A stretch of 64,000 nt of DNA from Pseudomonadota bacterium (GTDB taxonomy: Bacteria > Pseudomonadota > Gammaproteobacteria > Burkholderiales > Burkholderiaceae_C). The notes beneath the pieces are model-generated. The model made no database searches. It had not been told where the DNA came from and saw only the letters and a program-made list of their open reading frames with translations. This document shows positions 60,926 through 64,000 of this stretch, one piece after another. The stretch spans positions 26,194-90,193 of the forward strand of contig CAUJHV010000035.1 in the NCBI GenBank assembly GCA_963205115.1, written 5' to 3'. The position numbers and the translations under genes were made by a program. How positions within the stretch are numbered: position 1 is the first letter of the stretch; every line of letters begins with the position of its first letter.

Positions 60926-61588
60926 ATGTACGTTGAACTCGATCTGCCAACACCTCCCGACATCCGTGAGTCAGTCTCTGCGTACTGGAGCCACTATCTG
61001 CTTGTGGGTAGCCCGTCTCACCGGTACCAGATCAACGCTCTGGCGACTACATTTATGCGTCTGAGCGAAGCCGCAATTGAGGAGTACACGCTTGGCTCCC
61101 AGGCGCTCATGAGGTTCTGGGCGCCCAATCGAACCAGACTCGACCTATCGTCAATGCAGCGATCGATCTTTCACTTCGAGAGCTCCTTGACAGCGATACA
61201 CCGTGCGATCGACACCTACCGCAGGCTGCGCAGTCTCAGAGAACAGGAACCGCTCGTGCTTCATGTCCAAGAGTTGAAGCCGAGCTTCGTTTCCGATCGA
61301 GTGGCGAAGCGCTTCAGAGAGGTCCGAGACGTGATCCAGCATCTGAGCGAGATGGTGAGAAACGGACAGGTTGTAGAGGGTCAACCCATTGCGCTGAAGC
61401 CTGAGGGGCCTGAAGTCCCGCATGCGACCGAGCCCGGCCAGACCGTGAAGACTTTTGATCGCGTGGTCGTTGGCCCGTACGAACTCCCCTTTCGCGATGT
61501 TGTGTTCACCCTCGAAGAACTCGCCACCGCAGCTGCGCATGTCGCCCGGTTCAACCGTCCAGTTCCGCCTGAGCCAAGTGCCGCCTAA
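60926..61588 (+). CDS. cassette 19: hypothetical protein
   Basis: 220 residues, largely alpha-helical (RSLREQEPLVLHVQEL, RFREVRDVIQHLSEMVRNG), no signal or membrane segment. No family is recognised. The stop TAA lies inside R'' of attC19. Confidence 0.72.
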   Translation: MYVELDLPTPPDIRESVSAYWSHYLLVGSPSHRYQINALATTFMRLSEAAIEEYTLGSQALMRFWAPNRTRLDLSSMQRSIFHFESSLTAIHRAIDTYRRLRSLREQEPLVLHVQELKPSFVSDRVAKRFREVRDVIQHLSEMVRNGQVVEGQPIALKPEGPEVPHATEPGQTVKTFDRVVVGPYELPFRDVVFTLEELATAAAHVARFNRPVPPEPSAA

Positions 61589-61711
61589 CATGGCGCTGCA
61601 GCCGACGCGCTACGGCGTGCCGCCACTCGCGGCCGGCAATGGCCTTCGGCCATTTTGTGCCGGCCGCTCCTGGCGCCACGCCTCCGCGCGCGGCTGAGCT
61701 TTACGTTAGGC
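61583..61711 (+). repeat. attC19 (129 bp)
   Basis: R'' GCCTAAC (61583-61589), R' GTTAGGC (61705-61711). The 35-codon frame is present. Confidence 0.95.
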
Positions 61712-61717
61712 CGCGCA

Positions 61718-62173
61718 ATGCCCCGCCAGATGTCTCCGGAACGAGAGCGCGAGTACAACCAGCTGCACGCGTTTCTTGACTTCGTCTCGACGCATGTCTT
61801 CAGGATCGATCCCAGCAACCCGGTCCACCCAACAAATGCGGGAAAGCGCATCGTCGCTGAATACGGAAAATCGAAGGCCCTTGAAGGGCTGAAGCAAGCG
61901 ATCAACGATACGGTAGAAGACCTTGGTGACAAGCCTGCCGAGTTCCTCTCCACCTTGGATGCCGCGCTTCGGGAAAGTCAGATCATCACCTTCTCCGAAG
62001 TCCGGCGTCGGTACGCTGCGTCCTACCGCCGCATCATGAAGCGTGGGTACATAGAGACCGAGACGGAGTACTACCTCGTGAAAGGTGTCGTCGTCGACGT
62101 CTCCAGCCTCGTCAGCGACAGCGAGCGTTGTAGCCTTGAAGCCATGCTCACGCGGTACGAAAGCGAGGCCTAA
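61718..62173 (+). CDS. cassette 20: hypothetical protein
   Basis: 151 residues, helical and charged (PEREREYNQLHAFLDFVSTHV, EGLKQAINDTVEDLGDKPAE). No family is recognised. The ATG is 6 bases after the attC19 site; the stop TAA lies inside R'' of attC20. Confidence 0.7.
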   Translation: MPRQMSPEREREYNQLHAFLDFVSTHVFRIDPSNPVHPTNAGKRIVAEYGKSKALEGLKQAINDTVEDLGDKPAEFLSTLDAALRESQIITFSEVRRRYAASYRRIMKRGYIETETEYYLVKGVVVDVSSLVSDSERCSLEAMLTRYESEA

Positions 62174-62296
62174 CATGGCGCTGCAGCCGACCCCCTACGG
62201 CGTGGCGCCACTCGCGTCCGGCGGTGGCCTGCGGCCATTGTCCGCCGGCCGCTCCCGGCACCACGCCTCCGGGGGCGGCTGAGCTATACGTTGGGC
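62168..62296 (+). repeat. attC20 (129 bp, GTTGGGC right end)
   Basis: R'' GCCTAAC (62168-62174), R' GTTGGGC (62290-62296), the left end of repeat copy 5. The 35-codon frame is close to that of attC3 (MALQPTPYGVAPLAS), pointing to shared ancestry of these two. Confidence 0.95.
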
Positions 62297-62299
62297 GGA

Positions 62300-62743
62300 A
62301 TGCAACTGGTTGTCGTCTCCACCCGCGTCACGATGCTGAATCGACTGCTCGGCTCGACCAGGCTCATCTTTACCGCTCGTTCGGGCCGTCCGTCCGCTGG
62401 CGGCCGGCGCGCCACCGCGGCATCGAGACGGTGCCCCGTTGCGGGCGTCACACCCGCGCCCGCTGGCGCGGTTCCTCGTGCCGATCTGTCGGTTCAGGCA
62501 TCCTTGTGGAGCATGGGCGCGGGCCGCCCGTCCGTCGGCGGCCGGCGAGCCGGGTGTGGTCCCCGAGCAGGTCGCCGTCGTGCCTCGTTAGAGTTCGGTT
62601 CTGCGCATGCTCGCATCAAGCGTACAACCCAAGCCGACGCATCTCGACAGGCAGGCTTGCTTGGGTCACAGTCGGCCGCAAGCGGCCTGCCCAACTCAAC
62701 GTTGCAGCGGACAGCCAACGGCGTTGCCGTTGGCCGCCGCTGA
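62300..62743 (+). CDS. cassette 21: repeat cassette copy 5 (147 codons)
   Basis: Fifth copy, exactly 461 bp (62291-62751). The 147-codon frame is intact (MQLVVVSTRVTMLNRLLGST) and shares WSMGAGRPSVGGRR with copy 2. Coding status is uncertain. Confidence 0.4.
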   Translation: MQLVVVSTRVTMLNRLLGSTRLIFTARSGRPSAGGRRATAASRRCPVAGVTPAPAGAVPRADLSVQASLWSMGAGRPSVGGRRAGCGPRAGRRRASLEFGSAHARIKRTTQADASRQAGLLGSQSAASGLPNSTLQRTANGVAVGRR

Positions 62744-62757
62744 ACTTTTAGTTAGGC
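62689..62757 (+). repeat. attC21 (69 bp)
   Basis: R'' GCCCAAC (62689-62695), R' GTTAGGC (62751-62757). It has TGAACTTTTAG where the other short sites have TGAACTCTAAG. Confidence 0.93.
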
Positions 62758-62767
62758 CTCACAACAT

Positions 62768-63253
62768 ATGCCATCGCTGTCCTCCAACAATCTCGTCGGA
62801 ACCGCTGGCGAGTACTACGTCTGCGCAGAACTCTGCCGGCGTGGCTACCTCGCGTTGATGACACCGAAGAACAATCCTCTTTTTGACGTCGTTGCAACGA
62901 CGAGTGATGGAACGAAGTCAGTGTCTATTCAGGTGAAGACACGATCAGTGCGGAACAAGCAAGGATGGAAGCTCGGGGCCGACATCGCTACGGAGGGAAG
63001 AGCGAAAGGTTTGTACGTGGTGCTGGTGAACCTCAGGGAAACCGAAGCACCGGAGTTCTACGTCTACCAGCGCAAGGAATTGGCGAAGCGAGTCCAAGCG
63101 GTCTACGACGCCTACATGGCAAAGCCCAAGAAGGACGGGATGGAACGCAAGGCGGTCGCCTTTCGTTGGTTTGACGAGATTTCCTTCACTGAAGACGACA
63201 AGGGGCGAAAGAATGACTGGTCGCGCATCGAATCTGCGCTCAGTGAGGCCTAA
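62768..63253 (+). CDS. cassette 22: PD-(D/E)XK nuclease-like protein
   Basis: 161 residues. GTAGEYYVCAELCRRGYLALM is followed by PLFDVVATTSDGTKSVSIQVKTRS, giving the D...(E/Q)xK core of the PD-(D/E)XK fold (Gln replaces the usual Glu). Resembles Holliday-junction-resolvase or DUF-type nucleases. The Glu in AGEYY would be the first acidic ligand. The stop TAA lies inside R'' of attC22. Confidence 0.78.
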   Translation: MPSLSSNNLVGTAGEYYVCAELCRRGYLALMTPKNNPLFDVVATTSDGTKSVSIQVKTRSVRNKQGWKLGADIATEGRAKGLYVVLVNLRETEAPEFYVYQRKELAKRVQAVYDAYMAKPKKDGMERKAVAFRWFDEISFTEDDKGRKNDWSRIESALSEA

Positions 63254-63376
63254 CCCCGCGGTCAACCTGACCCGCTACGGCAAGCGCCGTAAGCCCGGTC
63301 CGCGGCACATCGTGCATCATCCCGATCCGGGCTTACGGCGCCTGCCTACGCGGGCAGGTTACCGCGAACGTTAGGC
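63248..63376 (+). repeat. attC22 (129 bp, distinct sequence)
   Basis: R'' GCCTAAC (63248-63254), R' GTTAGGC (63370-63376). It has the length of the common class but another sequence (TAACCCCGCGGTCAACC...), so it comes from a different lineage. Confidence 0.9.
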
Positions 63377-63384
63377 CTCAAATT

Positions 63385-63394
63385 CCCCCCCCCC
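63385..63394. repeat. homopolymeric C10 tract
   Basis: Ten consecutive C residues ending directly before ATG 63395. Its place between attC22 and the start codon could alter translation if the tract varies in length. Confidence 0.9.
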
Positions 63395-63853
63395 ATGCCA
63401 ACTCTCACCACTGCACAGATCGGAAAGGCAGGCGAGTTGCTTGTTCAACTTCGACTGCTACAACTGGGAGTTGACTCCGCGCCCATGACCACGGATGCCG
63501 GCATTGACCTTGTCGCATACAACGCGAAGTCGAGACGCGCAGTGACCATCCAAGTGAAGGCAAACGAACGACCCAAACCTGGTGGCGGCAAGGGGAAGCT
63601 GGCGCTTGACTGGTGGCTATCCGAATCAAACCCCGCGGAACTGATCGCCCTCGTTGACCTCTCCGAACTAAGAGTCTGGCTCTTTACACCCTCCGAGTTC
63701 GCCGAGCATGCGCAACAGAGCTCAAGCGGTCGCCTTCATCTCTACATGTACACCGATGCCCGGGCAGGCGCCAAGAGGCACAAACGTCGGGTCCTGGAGA
63801 GTGAATTCGCTGAATATCTGCTCCAGAATCGTGCACAGCTCGTTGAGGCCTAA
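63395..63853 (+). CDS. cassette 23: PD-(D/E)XK nuclease-like protein
   Basis: 152 residues with the same layout as cassette 22: QIGKAGELLVQLRLLQLG, then AGIDLVAYNAKSRRAVTIQVKAN, giving E...D...QxK. It resembles the solitary nuclease-like proteins of the DUF/Hjc type. The ATG directly follows the C10 tract; the stop TAA lies inside the R'' of the last, incomplete attC. Confidence 0.78.
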   Translation: MPTLTTAQIGKAGELLVQLRLLQLGVDSAPMTTDAGIDLVAYNAKSRRAVTIQVKANERPKPGGGKGKLALDWWLSESNPAELIALVDLSELRVWLFTPSEFAEHAQQSSSGRLHLYMYTDARAGAKRHKRRVLESEFAEYLLQNRAQLVEA

Positions 63854-63854
63854 C
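63848..63854 (+). repeat. attC23 left half (R'' only)
   Basis: R'' GCCTAAC is present, but no matching GTTRRRY follows within the 146 bp to the window end, where 129-bp sites would have ended at 63976. The site is truncated, degenerate or longer than usual, so this is probably the end of the array. Confidence 0.6.
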
Positions 63855-64000
63855 CCCTTTACAGGGACTTCGCATTGAGTCAACAGTTCTCAGCGGCTGT
63901 TCTGCATAGCTGACTTTCTATCTGACTGGCAGCGGGACGTGATGGTCGAAGACAGCACCGTGGAAGGACAGACTGCACATCTACAGGCGGGCTTGTGTCG
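63855..64000. other. array-end region
   Basis: Contains no gene or attC right end. The sequence is less GC-rich than the host genes and may be a decayed attC or the start of non-integron chromosome. Confidence 0.4.

Larger units (their letters stand above)
48616..63854. mobile_element. chromosomal integron: intI, attI and 23-cassette array
   Basis: The element consists of the integrase gene (minus strand), an attI region ending at the G of GTTAGAC (49907), and 23 cassettes in one orientation to about 63.85 kb. Each cassette runs from TTRRRY after the crossover G to the G of the next site: 49908-50939, 50940-52017, 52018-52870, 52871-53469, 53470-54123, 54124-54685, 54686-55146, 55147-55607, 55608-56068, 56069-56451, 56452-57028, 57029-57588, 57589-58049, 58050-58655, 58656-59167, 59168-59777, 59778-60375, 60376-60909, 60910-61705, 61706-62290, 62291-62751, 62752-63370, and the last from 63371 with no right end. 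Most cassette genes are visibly more AT-rich than the host genes around intI. No transposase accompanies it, so it is a sedentary chromosomal integron rather than a transposon-borne one. Confidence 0.95.

Noticed and set aside
54686..62751. The five 461-bp copies read as an insertion sequence
   Set aside because: No transposase, terminal inverted repeats or target-site duplication; every copy ends in an attC and has integron junctions.
52748..63376. Regularly spaced direct repeats read as a CRISPR array
   Set aside because: The repeats are 129 or 69 bp, have R''/R' boxes, alternate with genes and contain the attC stem structure; no cas genes are present.
63385..63394. The C10 tract as a sequencing artefact
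   Set aside because: It may be an error but cannot be tested here, so it is listed as a feature with a note rather than removed.

Overview
The window is GC-rich, densely packed bacterial chromosome. Its gene content (NsrR/FdxA with a cbb3-like oxidase, Liv and Dpp importers, TcuAB, a Lys/Ala-rich HU-like protein, PHA genes) fits a betaproteobacterium of the order Burkholderiales, perhaps of the Comamonadaceae or Rubrivivax-Leptothrix type. This placement is inferred from gene families, not from a marker gene. No rRNA, tRNA, CRISPR array or transposase was found.

Region 1 (1-6.9 kb) opens with a minus-strand fdxA-ccoN-like-ccoO operon facing nsrR across a well-formed 23-bp NsrR-type operator. 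A hemerythrin-like protein, a phosphoesterase, an ECF sigma factor, a C92-type papain-fold hydrolase and a uracil-DNA-glycosylase-family protein follow. Region 2 (7.4-15.5 kb) holds an SDR/AraC pair and a medium-chain-type PHA cluster: depolymerase, MaoC hydratase and a class II-like PHA synthase. A class III aminotransferase and an APH-fold kinase come next. Region 3 (15.6-17.6 kb) is a two-gene operon of a photoactive-yellow-protein-like PAS protein and a sensor histidine kinase. Region 4 (17.6-28 kb) is an AraC and a LysR regulator, a P1-family aminopeptidase, a complete Dpp-type peptide importer and an amidase. Region 5 (28-37.3 kb) is a Liv-type importer with a fused permease-ATPase, an EthD-domain protein, an SDR and a KstD-like flavoprotein, facing an IclR regulator. 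Region 6 (37.4-48.5 kb) is mixed: HU-like protein, tricarballylate/citrate-utilisation pair tcuAB, B12-binding radical SAM protein, acyl-CoA dehydrogenase, small lipoprotein, Nudix hydrolase, quinone oxidoreductase and MFS exporter.

Region 7 (48.6-63.9 kb) is the most notable part: a chromosomal integron. A minus-strand integron integrase is followed by attI and 23 gene cassettes, all on the plus strand. Sixteen complete attC sites are exactly 129 bp (fifteen of them one closely related family), five are 69 bp, one is 126 bp and the last is incomplete. Every complete cassette has a left end (TTRRRY) that is the exact complement of its own right-hand R'' box, including the rarer TTAGAC and TTGGGC variants, which is what excision and insertion as circles predicts. 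Cassette products include a DUF2971 protein, an alpha/beta hydrolase, a GNAT acetyltransferase, a TfoX C-terminal domain protein, an adhesin-E-like secreted protein, a VOC protein, three PD-(D/E)XK nuclease-like proteins, membrane proteins and unknowns. One cassette of exactly 461 bp is present five times in diverged forms. Thirteen of the 129-bp attC sites carry a 35-codon open frame whose ATG directly follows the upstream TAA stop and which ends just before the next cassette gene, suggesting a possible translational-coupling device.
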